Source of the DNA: Ahaetulla prasina
Taxonomy: Eukaryota; Chordata; Lepidosauria; Squamata; Colubridae
Assembly: GCF_028640845.1 (NCBI RefSeq)
Contig: NC_080539.1
Span: 164,064,236-164,128,235, forward strand
DNA: 64,000 nucleotides
Direction of reading: 5' to 3'
Positions 12,301 through 21,269 of the stretch are shown here, piece by piece. The notes beneath the pieces are model-generated. The model ran no database searches and was not told where the DNA came from. It saw nothing but the letters and a program-made list of their open reading frames with translations. Positions within the stretch are counted from its first letter, which is position 1. Each line of letters starts with the position of its first letter. The translations under genes were made by a program, and so were the position numbers.

Positions 12301-15300
12301 TTATGTTGATATAACCAGCTCCATTTTCAAAATCCCTGAACTTTCTAAGCCTTCCAAGAGATGCCTAGAACTAAATCTATAACCTCATTTAAAATTTACA
12401 CTGGAAAGTGCTTTCATACTTTTAAATCAAGATTTTCTGGAAGTCTTACAGAGAACGTGCATAAGTAAGTCTGCACGTACAGTTTTTTTCAGTGGTACTA
12501 AGAATCTCTCATTGTCCAGGGAACAATAATTTACAAAGCATCATTTATTACAATGACAACTTTTATGTTTACATCATAGATAATGAAATATTGAGCTTTC
12601 TCACTTATAAACAGAATGACTATTTAAGCCAAAGAAAGTTACAGTGAGAATGCTTCAAATTTTATCTGACACTTTACAGCATAGGTACATAACTTTTTTA
12701 CGTTGAAAGATGCATAACTTAATTTTTTTCCCGTCTTCTCTTCAATCATGTCCAATTCTTGCTTTAGGCATAAAGCCAGATGGGTGACCTTGGGCCAGTC
12801 ACTTTCTCTCAGCCTACAGAGACGACAATGGCAAACCACTTCCAAAAAACCTTGCCAAGAAAACAGCATGGACGGGGCGAAAAGGAATGAAACTAAGGAC
12901 TCTCTATCAGGCCAGAGTAAAGAATATTCTAGGCAACTGGATGAAACTGTCTATCTAGACCCGTTCCAGTCCGGTTTCTGGCCCGGCTACAGCACTGAGA
13001 CGGCTTTGGTCGCGTTGGTGGATGATCTCTGGAGGGCCAGGGATAGGGGTTGTTCCTCTGCCCTGGTCCTATTAGACCTCTCAGCGGCTTTTGATATCAT
13101 CGACCATGGTATCCTGCTGCGCCGGTTGGAGGGATTGGGAGTGGGAGGCACCGTCTATCGGTGGTTCTCCTCCTATCTCTCCGACCGGTCGCAGACGGTG
13201 TTGACAGGGGGGCAGAGGTCGGCCCCGAGGCGCCTCACTTGTGGGGTGCCGCAGGGGTCGATTCTCTCGCCCCTTCTGTTCAACATCTATATGAAGCCGC
13301 TGGGTGAGATCATCAGTGGCTTCGGTGTGAGGTACCAGCTGTACGCTGATGACACCCAGCTGTACTTTTCCACACCGGGCCACCCCAACGAAGCTATCGA
13401 AGTGCTGTCCCAGTGTTTGGAAGCCGTACGGGTCTGGATGGGGAGAAACAGGCTCAAGCTCAACCCCTCCAAGACAGAGTGGCTGTGGATGCCGGCATCC
13501 CGGTACAGTCAGCTGAGTCCACGGCTGACTGTTGGGGGCGAGTCATTGGCCCCGATGGAGAGGGTGCGCAACCTGGGCATCCTCCTGGATGAGCTGCTGT
13601 CTTTTGAAGATCATTTGACGGCCGTCTCCAGGAGAGCTTTCCACCAGGTTTGCCTGGTGCGCCAGTTGCGCCCCTTTCTAGACCGGGATGCCTTATGCAC
13701 GGTCACTCACGCCCTCGTGACGTCTCGTCTGGATTACTGCAATGCTCTCTACATGGGGCTCCCCTTGAGGGGCATCCGGAGGCTTCAGTTAGTCCAGAAT
13801 GCGGCTGCGCGGGTGATAGAGGGAGCCCCTCGTGGCTCCCGCGTGACACCTATCCTGCGCAGACTGCACTGGCTACCTGTGGCCTTCCGGGTGCGCTTCA
13901 AGGTTTTGGTAACAATCTTTAAAGCGCTCCATGGCATAGGGCCGGGCTATTTACGGGACCGCCTACTGCTACCGAATATCTCTCACCAACCCGTGCGCTG
14001 TCACAGAGAGGGACTCCTCAGGGTGCCGTCAGCTAGGCAGTGCCGTCTGGCGACACCCAGGGGAAGGGCCTTCTCTGTGGGGGCTCCCACCCTCTGGAAC
14101 GAACTCCCTCCAGGACTTCGTCAACTTCCGGACCTCCGAACCTTCCGTCGCGAGCTTAAAACACACTTATTCATCTGCGCAGGACTGGATTAGATTTTAA
14201 ATTTACTGGTTTTAAATGGGTTTTATTATTTATATTGTTTTTAACAATTCGGCTATGTGGAATAAGTTTTTTATTTGTTATTTTAGTTCGTATTTATATG
14301 TATTTTTATGTGCCTGTGAACCGCCCTGAGTCCCTAGGGAGGTAGGGCGGTATATAAATGTGAAAAATAAATAAATAAATAAAATAAATAAACTAAGGTA
14401 CAAACTTACTCAAATTTAGACTGACTGGGCAGATCCAGTTAAGGTGAGAGAAGCATGGTTTTTCTTGGAACTTTTAAGCTGGGTCACCTGTTTGTTAGTC
14501 TTTGCTACCCTAGTTTTATGAAACTGGATTCAGGAAATTAAATGCAGTTAGATCCATGTTGTGGTATTGGCTTGTCTGAAAGATTAAGTGGTTCCATCAG
14601 CCTTTTAAGTAATCATGCACTTTTCCTCCAAGAGCTGATCACTGAACTCAATCATTCTGGATAATAATGATTCAGTTTTCAATCTTCATCTTTTGGGGAA
14701 GATCACTGAACAGTGGTAAAACTGCAGCTATAGAGGATCTTGGTAAAACTGCAGATTATCTGGATCCTTTTCAAGTCTGTGTCCATTGACTGTTGATGAT
14801 CTGTGCTGGAGGTGAGGTGCAAAAATAATGGGCTTCTTAGACCTCTCTGGCTATCATCCTCGGACCATGAAAAAAGTGAGAATTGGAGCACAATATTATC
14901 ATATTTCTCCTCTGTGGCCAGTTCTAGTTAGTAAATAGGGAGACTAGAGCCCCCAATTTGTGAAGTACCTCAGAGATCAATGCTCTCACTCCTACTGTTT
15001 AATTATAGAAGGGCATCAAGAAAAATCCAAGGTCAGGTATTATCACTACATTGATGATACTGATTATACAAGTCAACTCCTGGACTATTAAGCAATGGTG
15101 ATTTAAAAATTTCACAACTAAAAATCAATTGATAAATTAGTATGCAATACATCAATTCCATTACTTTTTAAGCTTCAAATACTTATTTCTCTGATGCAAT
15201 ATCAGACTATTCATGGCTGCATTATGAAGTATCACATGCAATGTGATATGTACTTAATTTAGAAACAATTGAAGTACTTTCATTGTATAACAGATTTTAG

Positions 15301-17352
15301 TCAAATGAGACAAGTGAGTTACTTTGGGGTACTACTTTTTCAAAACCATTGCCAAAGTAATCTTAATATTTTCCAGGAAATAAACAACAAAAACAGATCC
15401 TCACTGTTGCCTATGTCTATGTGCAAGTTGCAGACACACTGGCCCCTCGTTATAACACACAGGAGAGCTTTTAAATTCTCTCAGTGCTCTGCAAGATTGA
15501 AATAGCATATGAATTCAGTATGTGAATGACACAGAACTATATGATTCACACTGTTAACATATATGAAAAAAATTAAAAGCAGCTATTTTTAAAAGTCCAT
15601 GAAGTAATCACTTATCCTGTTTTTCATCAAGGTAAAGAAATGAGACCTGCATCCAAAAATGTAAAACGTTCAATTAAAATGTATAAAATAATCTGAAACA
15701 TTTGATTATCACATTCACTTGTAAGTGTATTTATTTCAAACACAGACGGAAAAGCATACAAGTAGTCCTTGACTTAACAGTTCATTTAGTGACCGTTCAA
15801 AATTACAACAGCACGGACGTTTTTCACACTTAGGACGACTGCAGCATCCCCCATGGTCACATGATCAAAATTAAGACACTTGTCAACTGACAGATATTCA
15901 TGACCATTGCGGTGTCCCAGGGTCATGTGATCATTTTTGTAACCTTCTGACAAGCAAAGTCTGGGTGGGGAAGCCAGATTCATTTACCATCTAGGCAGTG
16001 ATTCACTTAATAACTGTGGCAAGAAAAGTCGTAAAACGGGCCAAAACTCACTTAACTGTCTCACTTTGCAACAGAAATGTTGACTCATTGTGGCCCTAAG
16101 TGGATATTTACACCCCGAAAAAAATTCCAAAGATGATAACAGCGTTTGGGGGGGGGGGACGGGACAACAGCTCTTCAAAAAATTACTTAAAGTTGGTGCG
16201 GTTTTTAAGTCACTTGTGTTTTTCTTTTAAACGGCACTTCCCACTTTCAACCAGAGAGGGAGCTCCGCTCCAAACCCAGCTTGCTGCCTGGCACAACAGA
16301 CCCAGAAATGTGGGTGAAAGAGAGAGAGAGAGAAACCCACACATATTCTTGTAGCGGCTGTCTTGTCAATTGTTCAAAGCCAGACAAAATCCCTTCTTTC
16401 GCGCAAATCGCCTCTCTGCCCTCCGCCACCGCTCTCTTCGCCCGCGCCAGGCCGTCCCTTTGCTTCTCCTCCTCCTCCTCCCCACTTGCAACGACTGCCA
16501 GTTTCTCGTTCGGCTACGCTCAGGCTCGCTTAAGTCGCCCTACCTCAAATGACCTCGCTCGCAATCGCAGCCCGCCTCCCTCCTCTTCTTCTTCTTCTTC
16601 TCGCCCCCCCTCCTCTCCCCCTGAGCGCAGCGCTCTCTCGCCGCTCACGTCTCCCTCCTGCAAACATTTCCCAGCCGCCAAACGGCGCTTCTCCGCCGCC
16701 GCCGCCACCAAGCGCTCTTCCCGAGGGCGTCCTTCTTCCCCAGAAATCAAGGCAACAATCCCCCTCCGACCCTACTCAACCTCCCAGGGGGCTTCGCAAG
16801 CCCCTCATCCACAGCGGGAGAGCCTTTTCCCCGCCCGTGCCAAGAGTTCAAGCAGGACACCCCCCTCACCACCACCTCTCTCTCTCTCTCTCTCCCGAGC
16901 CAGCCGCTGACACTCCAACCTTGACGGCCGCACCGAGACAATGAGACGCCGCTCCGTTCCCCTTGCGGCGGCGGCGGCGGCGACCCCTTCCCCACCATCA
17001 CCACAAGCCGCCCGTCAAATAGGACTCGAGCCGCCGGGCTCTTCGGACTCTTTTTTTCCCCCAAAAGGCGCCGCGCTTGTCCCGGCTTTGGCTCCCGTCG
17101 AGCCCACCCCTCTTTTCTCTTCTCCCTCGTCGCCCCCCTTCCTCGGCTTACCTGGACAGAGTCCTCATCCTGACCGGCCGCTGCTGCCGCCGCCGCCGCG
17201 GCTGCCGCTGCTGCTTTGGCACTAGTCCTAGACAAGCGGGTCCTGGATGAGATGAAATGGCTGCCGGACCCCGGGACCGCCGCCGCCGCCGCCGCCGCCG
17301 CCGCTTTCCCGGAGAGACGCTGAGATTGGGAGCTCTTTCGGGTGTTCACCAT
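317..17352 (-). CDS. ATAD2B: ATAD2B, 5' part of the gene (coding exons 1-3)
   Basis: This entry spans the gene; the three exons have their own entries. ATAD2B is a nuclear AAA+ ATPase with a bromodomain that reads acetylated histones. Only its N-terminal region is in the window: 201 + 155 + 47 nt, about 134 residues, before the AAA and bromodomain parts. The exons join in phase (0, then 2, then 1), each with consensus donors and acceptors, and the joined peptide follows the known ATAD2B N-terminus (MVNTRKSS start, SHFISSRTR block, DGSLSDSH and PPAKRTLK blocks, STGQREEW block, LTSQ..ATLPNG block). Intron 1 is about 11.8 kb and intron 2 about 4.8 kb, both repeat-rich. The gene lies head to head with UBXN2A, as in other vertebrates. 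The rest of the gene is off the left edge. Confidence 0.93.
364..2320. other. ATAD2B intron 2, no recognised element
   Basis: AT-rich unique-looking DNA with no exon or repeat I could identify. A minus-strand stretch at about 725-840 reads open for roughly 38 codons but has no family match. Confidence 0.5.
2321..2809. mobile_element. Tigger-like MITE, old copy
   Basis: The left end CAAGTAGTCTTCAATTTATG and right end GAGGACTTCCTG are decayed versions of this family's terminal inverted repeats (consensus CAGGTAGTCCTCGACTTACG). TA flanks both ends, as expected for a pogo/Tigger target duplication. Internal AAGTGAAC/GTTAAGC words are typical of the family. The small open frames here are chance. 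Confidence 0.65.
2810..3573. other. ATAD2B intron 2, no recognised element
   Basis: AT-rich sequence with a short CACACA tract at about 2964. No exon or element recognised; its last 8 bases are the target duplication of the next element. Confidence 0.5.
3574..4411. mobile_element. Composite hAT non-autonomous element with triplicated CpG-rich unit
   Basis: It starts CAGGGGTGTCCAAA and ends TTTGGACACCCCAG, inverted termini of a common hAT family. It is flanked by a perfect 8-bp target duplication CTCTATAC (3566-3573 and 4412-4419). A second internal terminus TTTGGACACCCCTG at about 3758-3771 suggests a short MITE fused with a longer relative. The core holds a GC-rich unit of about 138 bp repeated almost identically (from about 3821 and 3959), a third diverged copy from about 4128, and the start of a fourth at about 4228. 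The overlapping open frames in all frames come from these repeats. Confidence 0.88.
3821..4240. repeat. Tandem CpG-rich units inside the hAT element
   Basis: The first two units are nearly identical over about 138 bp; the third is offset by about 147 bp and differs at several bases. All contain GGCGCGAGGAGCCTCGCC-like and CTCTTTCCCGCTCGCCGCC segments. CpG density is comparable to that of the promoter islands elsewhere in the window. Confidence 0.85.
4420..5198. other. ATAD2B intron 2, no recognised element
   Basis: AT-rich intron with an A11 run at 4600 and a short GCGC/CACACA tract at about 5155. Nothing coding seen. Confidence 0.5.
5199..5353 (-). CDS. ATAD2B: ATAD2B coding exon 2
   Basis: This exon is 155 nt. 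A strong pyrimidine tract ending in TCTCTAG precedes the first codon AGA, in phase with exon 1. The peptide contains DGSLSDSHISPPAKRTLK followed by DSVCKDKSKSRSTGQREEW, both highly conserved ATAD2B segments. The exon ends CAG TCC CG|GTAAGC, so its last codon is completed by exon 3 (phase 2). The basic and serine-rich composition suits a nuclear protein. No stop codon interrupts the frame. Confidence 0.95.
5354..6452. other. ATAD2B intron 1, possible LINE 3' fragments
   Basis: About 5585-5700 and 5880-5950 resemble decayed 3' ends of squamate LINEs in minus orientation, but too little remains to classify. The rest is unrecognised. Confidence 0.35.
6453..6784. mobile_element. Tigger-like MITE, old copy
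   Basis: The left end (ATAGTCCGCAACTTACAACC) and right end (TCAAGGACTATCTG followed by TA) match the termini of the family seen at 34321-34712. Internal AAGTCACAACAGCACTGAAAA is typical. Confidence 0.65.
8030..9010 (+). mobile_element. CR1/Rex-like LINE, 3' part, degraded
   Basis: Translation across frames gives a reverse-transcriptase relic: a GSLQGCVLSPLLFT block near 8042-8080, a KYADNTAVVGLIQDD block at about 8133-8180 (catalytic ADD altered to ADN), then WCNKINLVLNVNKTKEIIVDFRK (about 8220-8290) and KYLGVQITNNLNWS (about 8353-8395). Frameshifts separate the pieces. It resembles the L3 elements at 26.9-29.8 kb but lacks the pentamer tail; a GTTT tract lies at about 8917. Confidence 0.75.
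9054..9370. mobile_element. MITE-like repeat, related to 40335-40845
   Basis: It shares GGGCACTTGG, ACAACTGGTTGCCAAGTGCCC and AACCATCATAAAAC-type segments with 40390-40560. Termini could not be defined. Confidence 0.45.
9951..10194 (-). mobile_element. tRNA-derived SINE with LINE-type 3' tail
   Basis: Reading on the minus strand: a tRNA-like head ending at GGCCGGAATAGCTCAGG with a box B-like region (GGTTCAAGCCCGGCC), a body with AAGGTTGACTCAGCC and GAGGACCCAGATTGTTGG, and a tail TAAGCCGCCCTGAGTCTTCGG followed by A/T-rich sequence. Sister copies lie at 11701-11911, 22061-22320, 25761-26013 and 52860-53113. Confidence 0.85.
10790..11330 (+). mobile_element. L2/CR1-type LINE relic interrupted by a Tigger-like MITE
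   Basis: Left part: ALLDYSTSFETIHH-like translation (about 10829-10872), matching the LLDLSAAFDIIDH reverse-transcriptase motif of the young copy at 12.9-14.4 kb. Right part (about 11235-11320): VPDLWNKIPSEIH and FQKALKSGCF, matching the conserved C-terminal P-LWN-LP and F-LK-LF motifs. Between them lies an insertion starting CAGGTAGTTTTTG at 10876 and running to about 11065. Confidence 0.65.
11701..11911 (+). mobile_element. tRNA-derived SINE, 5'-truncated
   Basis: It begins within the box B region (TGCAAGTTCAAGTCCCACC), continues AAGGTTGACTCAGCC, and ends CCGCCCTGAGTCTTCGGAAAAGGGC plus an A-rich tail. The tRNA head is missing. Confidence 0.8.
12755..12898 (+). mobile_element. Old SINE split by the L2-type LINE insertion
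   Basis: It contains GGGTGACCTTGGGCCAGTCAC, CTCTCAGCC, GGCAAACCACTTCC, CTTGCCAAGAAAAC and GCATGGAC, a common amniote SINE-like consensus. The same family in opposite orientation is at about 63030-63210. The LINE at 12899 inserted at its 3' end. Confidence 0.6.
12899..14398 (+). mobile_element. Young L2/CR1-type LINE, 5'-truncated, intact reverse transcriptase
   Basis: The frame is open from the insertion junction to a stop at 14193 (it formally starts at an ATG at 12748 in the flanking SINE). It encodes reverse transcriptase with DPFQSGFWPGYSTETALV, LLDLSAAFDIIDH, CGVPQGSILSPLLFNIY, the catalytic YADDTQLY (about residues 199-206) and the C-terminal LDYCNALYMGLP, PTLWNELPPGLR and FRRELKTHLF motifs. 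The endonuclease domain is missing. The 3'UTR ends in CCGCCCTGAGTCCCTAGGGAGG and an (ATAAA)n tail. The 9-bp direct repeat AAACTAAGG at 12890-12898 and 14390-14398 is a target duplication. The lack of stops argues for a recent insertion. Confidence 0.9.
14900..15090 (+). mobile_element. Decayed LINE reverse-transcriptase fragment
   Basis: Translation gives VPQRSMLSLLLFN at about 14965-15003 and, after a shift, YYHYIDDTDY at about 15040-15070. These correspond to the VPQGS-LSPLLFN and YADDTQLY motifs of the element just upstream, so this is an older copy in the same orientation. Confidence 0.65.
15759..16110. mobile_element. Tigger-like MITE, 3' end decayed
   Basis: It starts TA-CAAGTAGTCCTTGACTTAAC and has the family's internal words (TTTAGTGACCGTTCAAA, CATGGTCACATGATC, TGTCCCAGGGTCATGTGATC, AACTGTGGCAAGAAAAGTCG). 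The right terminus is eroded near TGTGGCCCTAAGTGG. Confidence 0.7.
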
Positions 17353-17720
17353 GGCCTCACTGCAGCCACCCCGGGAAGGGCGGCGCTGCCGCTGACTCCA
17401 CCGCCTCTGCTGTGAGGAGCGAGGCCGCCGCTGAGCCAAAGAACAAGGGCCCGAAAGCGCGGAGCGCTGCTGCTGCTCCTCCTCCTCCTCCTCCTCGTTC
17501 TCAGCTCAGTCACCCACCACTAACTGGCCGCCATTACTCGTTCTCTCGTCCCTTTCTCTCCTCGGTCACGGCGAAGCCTCCCGCTTCCACTGCGAGGCGC
17601 TGCTCCGCCGCCGCCTCTCATAGGGCCGCCTCTTCTTCCACCTCCTCCCTACACCTGGCAACATAGAGCTGGAAAATGATGAGAGCGTGACATACAGCCT
17701 GAATTTCCGGTGAAGAGTGA
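16380..17720 (-). promoter_or_regulatory. CpG island covering ATAD2B exon 1; likely head-to-head promoter
   Basis: The sequence changes abruptly from AT-rich to GC- and CpG-rich, with pyrimidine runs, (CTC)n and (GCC)n tracts. It holds ATAD2B exon 1 and its upstream region. In mammals ATAD2B and UBXN2A start close together in one CpG island, so this island may also drive UBXN2A on the plus strand. Possible plus-strand donors just outside it are AAG|GTGAGG at about 17956 and TCC|GTAAGT at about 18140. Long open frames on both strands here are products of CpG-rich composition, not genes. Confidence 0.8.
17152..17352 (-). CDS. ATAD2B: ATAD2B coding exon 1 with two polyalanine tracts
   Basis: This exon encodes 67 residues, from an ATG in a strong Kozak context (GCCATGG) to a donor CAG|GTAAGC at phase 0. 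It begins MVNTRKSS and contains the diagnostic SHFISSRTR block at residues 31-39. A run of 9 alanines (residues 17-25) and a run of 13 (residues 47-59) are encoded by GCC/GCG repeats. The start was chosen by homology: the frame stays open upstream to another ATG at 17439, but the extra 29 residues are arginine- and serine-rich CpG-island translation with no family match. The alanine runs look longer than in mammalian ATAD2B as I recall it; that comparison is from memory. Confidence 0.94.
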
Positions 17721-19064
17721 AAGCCGTCATAGGCCGGGAGTGTCTATAAGCCCCGGTGGTGCCCCTCTAGCTTCTTTCATCTCTATGGTGGAGGTTCTCT
17801 ATATACTGTACTGTACTTTTTACATCGGCGGCTAAAGCGGGGGGGGCTCAATCAAGTTTTAGGCCGGAAGTCCCTGATGTTTTCTATGCGTGATGCAATA
17901 CACGCGGCGCTCTGCAGTGGCGTGCTCTATGGTTGTTTTAAACGGGGCGAGGTTAATGAAGGTGAGGGAGGCGGGAGGGTTTTTGCATGTTTAGGAGGGA
18001 GGCTCTCGGGAACTGAACGAAACTGCTGAAACTCGGTTTCAGAAACGGTAACTAACTGTGATTCAGTATTTGCTTTTCTCGGAATGGAGAAAGTGCACAA
18101 TCTGATTAAAAAGGATTTCTTTTTAGAAAAGCATGTTTTACTCCGTAAGTAATGGAAACCTGTTCAACACGTTTCATTCCATTGATTCTTCCATAGGAAG
18201 GATTGTCACCTGGACTGGAGAGTAGCGAAGTTTATAGCTCGGTGTTTGTGCTTCTTGCTAATTAACATGAAGTAATGCGTTGCGCTCCCCGAAATGTACT
18301 CGCAAAACTCTGCCTGTAAAACTCCAGTCGAATATATTTTGTTTTCCAACTTAAATGGAAAATACCTTATACAAAATATATATTCACCTAGTTTCTTCAA
18401 TCTTAAAATTATGTGAAACTTCTTTCCGCTTGTTCATACAATACACTAAGCCAAGATATGGTGTGCTCGTTTTTTTGTGATTTAGCACATTGCATTAATC
18501 CATCTGATTGTGGTTTATTCAAAAACCATACATTGCTTAATGCTTTGGGTAAATATAGCCAAATAAGGCAACCCTAATTTTGTAGTCAGCCTGCTAGGAG
18601 AAACTGGGGTGTGCATAAGTGCACAAAAGTGCCTACCGTTCCTGTCCTATTGTTTCCTTTCAATATATGTTCCTGTATATAATATTGTGACAAAATAAAA
18701 ATAAAAAATAAAAATAAAAACTGCTCTAAGTTGTTTGAGGCATGTGCCATGAGAGTATTGGATTTGTTCACAGGATTGGTGAATGGCCTAGTTCCTTTTC
18801 TTTAGGAGGATTAGATGATTGCTCTCAACAGCAGGCTTTGAATGTGGAATATCTGTGTTCATGGGAAGGTTTACTTTCCCCATTTTCATTGGGAATGAGG
18901 TCATCACACTATGTGCAAAGAACTTATTTGGAGAGCAGACTGAGAAAAGGGGGAGAGTGGAGCTATTATTTTTTGATGCTTCTAATGATTGAGTGAAGTA
19001 CATTCCAACTTCTGTAAATTGGGTAGAAAACAGTACATTAAAGAGAATAAATCAATGATACACC
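17721..19064. other. ATAD2B/UBXN2A intergenic shoulder, no recognised element
   Basis: CpG content declines from about 17.7 to 18.1 kb. A possible UBXN2A 5'UTR exon could end at the donors near 17956 or 18140, but nothing in the sequence decides it. Past 18.1 kb the DNA is AT-rich with an (AAAAT)n tract at about 18693-18720. Confidence 0.4.
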
Positions 19065-19475
19065 ATCTTTTTTTTTCAATCAAGTTTTATTGATTTTTTT
19101 TTCTTCATACACCCCCATATATTTTACAAACAGAGAATTGGCCATATCATATCTTGTACAACTTGTCATATCCAAATACATTTTACTTAGTTACAATTTC
19201 TGCCAAAATATTCTTTTTCCATATTTTTAATCATATCTTAATATTTCTATGCTTATTTATATAAACATCTTTCACCCTCAAGTTCTAATCTCTCCATTTT
19301 TAATCATATATATTCTCTTAAATTTTTTGATAATTCATTCTTTATCCTGATATATTTAAACATGTTCGGGGTTGCCTTTCTTCCATTTCATCTTTTTTAT
19401 TTTACAGCAATCTTTCTTCTCTTTCTCTTCTCTTTCCTCTCTCTCCCTTCTTTCAAAAGACCTTTCGCTACTACA
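19065..19475 (-). mobile_element. Possible LINE 3' end (L1-like), minus orientation
   Basis: It opens with T-rich CTTTTTTTTTCAATCAAG and TTTTATTGATTTTTTTTTC, as expected of a reversed A-tail, followed by AT-rich sequence and a CT-rich stretch to about 19450. No coding part is present; classification is tentative. Confidence 0.35.
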
Positions 19476-19739
19476 GTATAAGATTACAGCATTCCACCCC
19501 CAAGACCTGATGGAATATTTATATTTTAATAGCTTTCCTAAACTGGAGGGAAGGGGCCATCAAATCTGAATAAAATAGAGTGGGGAGAGCATTTGGCTGT
19601 GCAGCATTATACAGCTGAAGAACGTTGGGTCTGATCTCTAACACTGATTGGAACTGCCTGTTTATTTAGAGGCAGAATTAGTGAACAGTACTGCCACCCA
19701 TTTCCAACTTTTAGAGGCTGTCCAAAACAATACGCATAC

Positions 19740-20200
19740 GGTAGCCCTCAACTTATGAACACAGTTGAGCCCAAAATATATGTTGTTAAACAAGACAGTT
19801 AACAGCAATAGCACTTAGACATATACTGCTTCAAAGTGCTTTACAGCCCTCTCTAAGCAGTTTACAGAATCAGCATATTGCCTCCAACAATAATGAGGTT
19901 TGCCCCCATTTTACAACCTTTCTTGCCACAGTTGTTCAACAAATCACTAAAATTGTTAAGTTAATAACAATTAAGTTCGTAATTGTTAAGTTAATGCGGC
20001 CTCCCCATTGACTTGGCAACCATCATAAATACATTCCAGTTGCCAAGGGGGCGAATTTTGATCGCGTGACCATGGGAGTGCTTGCAACAGTTGTAAATGT
20101 GAAAAACATAAATCATCATAAACCATCATAAATCATCCACTGCTGTTTTAACTTCAAATGGTCACTAAATGAACGGTTGTAAATTGAGGACTACCTGTAT
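19740..20200. mobile_element. Tigger-like MITE with an inserted SINE fragment
   Basis: It runs from GTAGCCCTCAACTTATGAAC to AAATTGAGGACTACCTG-TA. An insert at about 19806-19905 (ACTGCTTCAAAGTGCTTTAC, AGCCCTCTCTAAGCAG) matches part of the SINE at 52365-52560. Confidence 0.7.
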
Positions 20201-21040
20201 GCATCTCTCTGTGTGTATACGCAGACAATCCGTTTCCTGCAGGGCATGCTGCAATTGCAGAGTTAGTCCTGGAAGAATCCTAGAAAACTCTCTGTAGCTG
20301 CAGTGAACTTTGGTACCATATATATAACACACACACACAAACACACACAGAGAAGTAGTCCTTGAGTTACGACCACAATGGAGCCCAATATTTATGTTGC
20401 TAAGTGAAACATTTCTTAAGTGAATTTGTCCCATTTTACAACTTTTCTTGGCACATTTGTTAAGAGAATCATTGCAGCTGTTAAATTAGTAACACTTTTG
20501 TTAATTGAATCTGGTTTCCCCATTGACTTGGCAACCATCATAAATACATTCCAGTTGCCAAGGGGCCGAATTTTGATCGCGTGACCATGGGAGTGCTTGC
20601 AACAGTTGTAAATGTGAAAAACATAAATCATCATAAACATAAACCATCATAAATCATCCAGTGCTGTTTTAACTTCAAATGGTCACTAAATGAACGGTTG
20701 TAAATTGAGGACTACCTGTATGCATCTCTCTGTGTGTATACGCAGACAATCCGTTTCCTGCAGGGCATGCTGCAATTGCAGAGTTAGTCCTGGAAGAATC
20801 CTAGAAAACTCTCTGTAGCTGCAGTGAACTTTGGTACCATATATAACACACACACACAAACACACACACACAGAAGTAGTCCTTGAGTTACGACCACAAC
20901 GGAGCCCAATATTTATGTTGCTAAGTGAAACATTTCTTAAGTGAATTTGTCCCATTTTACAACTTTTCTTGGCACATTTGTTAAGAGAATCATTGCAGCT
21001 GTTAAATTAGTAACACTTTTGTTAATTGAATCTGGTTTCC
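20003..21040. repeat. Tandem duplication of about 515-520 bp (two copies)
   Basis: Copy 1 (about 20003-20517) and copy 2 (about 20518-21040) are nearly identical, differing mainly in a CACACA tract and a 6-bp AACATA indel. Each starts at the CCCCATTGACTT word inside a MITE and runs through a unique spacer (TTTCCTGCAGGGCATGCTGC) into the next MITE. Breakpoints at the same internal MITE word suggest unequal recombination between neighbouring MITEs. Confidence 0.9.
20352..20711. mobile_element. Tigger-like MITE (within tandem duplication)
   Basis: It starts AGTAGTCCTTGAGTTACGACC after a CACACA tract and ends AAATTGAGGACTACCTG-TA. Confidence 0.75.
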
Positions 21041-21269
21041 CCATTGACTTTGCTTGTCAGAAGGTCACAAAAGGTGATCACATGACGCCAGGACACTGTA
21101 ACCGTCATAAATGTGAATCAGTTGTCCAGCATCCAAATGTAAATCACGTGACCATTGGGATGCTGCAACGGTCATAAGTGTGAAAAATGGTCATAAATCA
21201 CTTTCTTCAGTGACACTGTAATTTCAAACAGTCCACTAAGTGAACTGTTGTAAGTTGAGGACTACCCGT
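20873..21269. mobile_element. Tigger-like MITE (third of the cluster)
   Basis: It starts AGTAGTCCTTGAGTTACGACC and ends GTAAGTTGAGGACTACCCG-TA. Unlike its neighbours it has the full internal TTTGCTTGTCAGAAGGTCAC region. Confidence 0.8.

Noticed and set aside
16281..17666. Several long open frames on both strands of the first CpG island (up to 230 codons)
   Set aside because: GC-rich DNA has few stop codons; the peptides are proline, serine, alanine and arginine runs. Only the segment 17152-17352 matches a known protein.
20165..20955. Two copies of an 89-codon frame, apparently a duplicated gene
   Set aside because: They lie in the MITE tandem duplication and read the MITE terminus and a CACACA tract.
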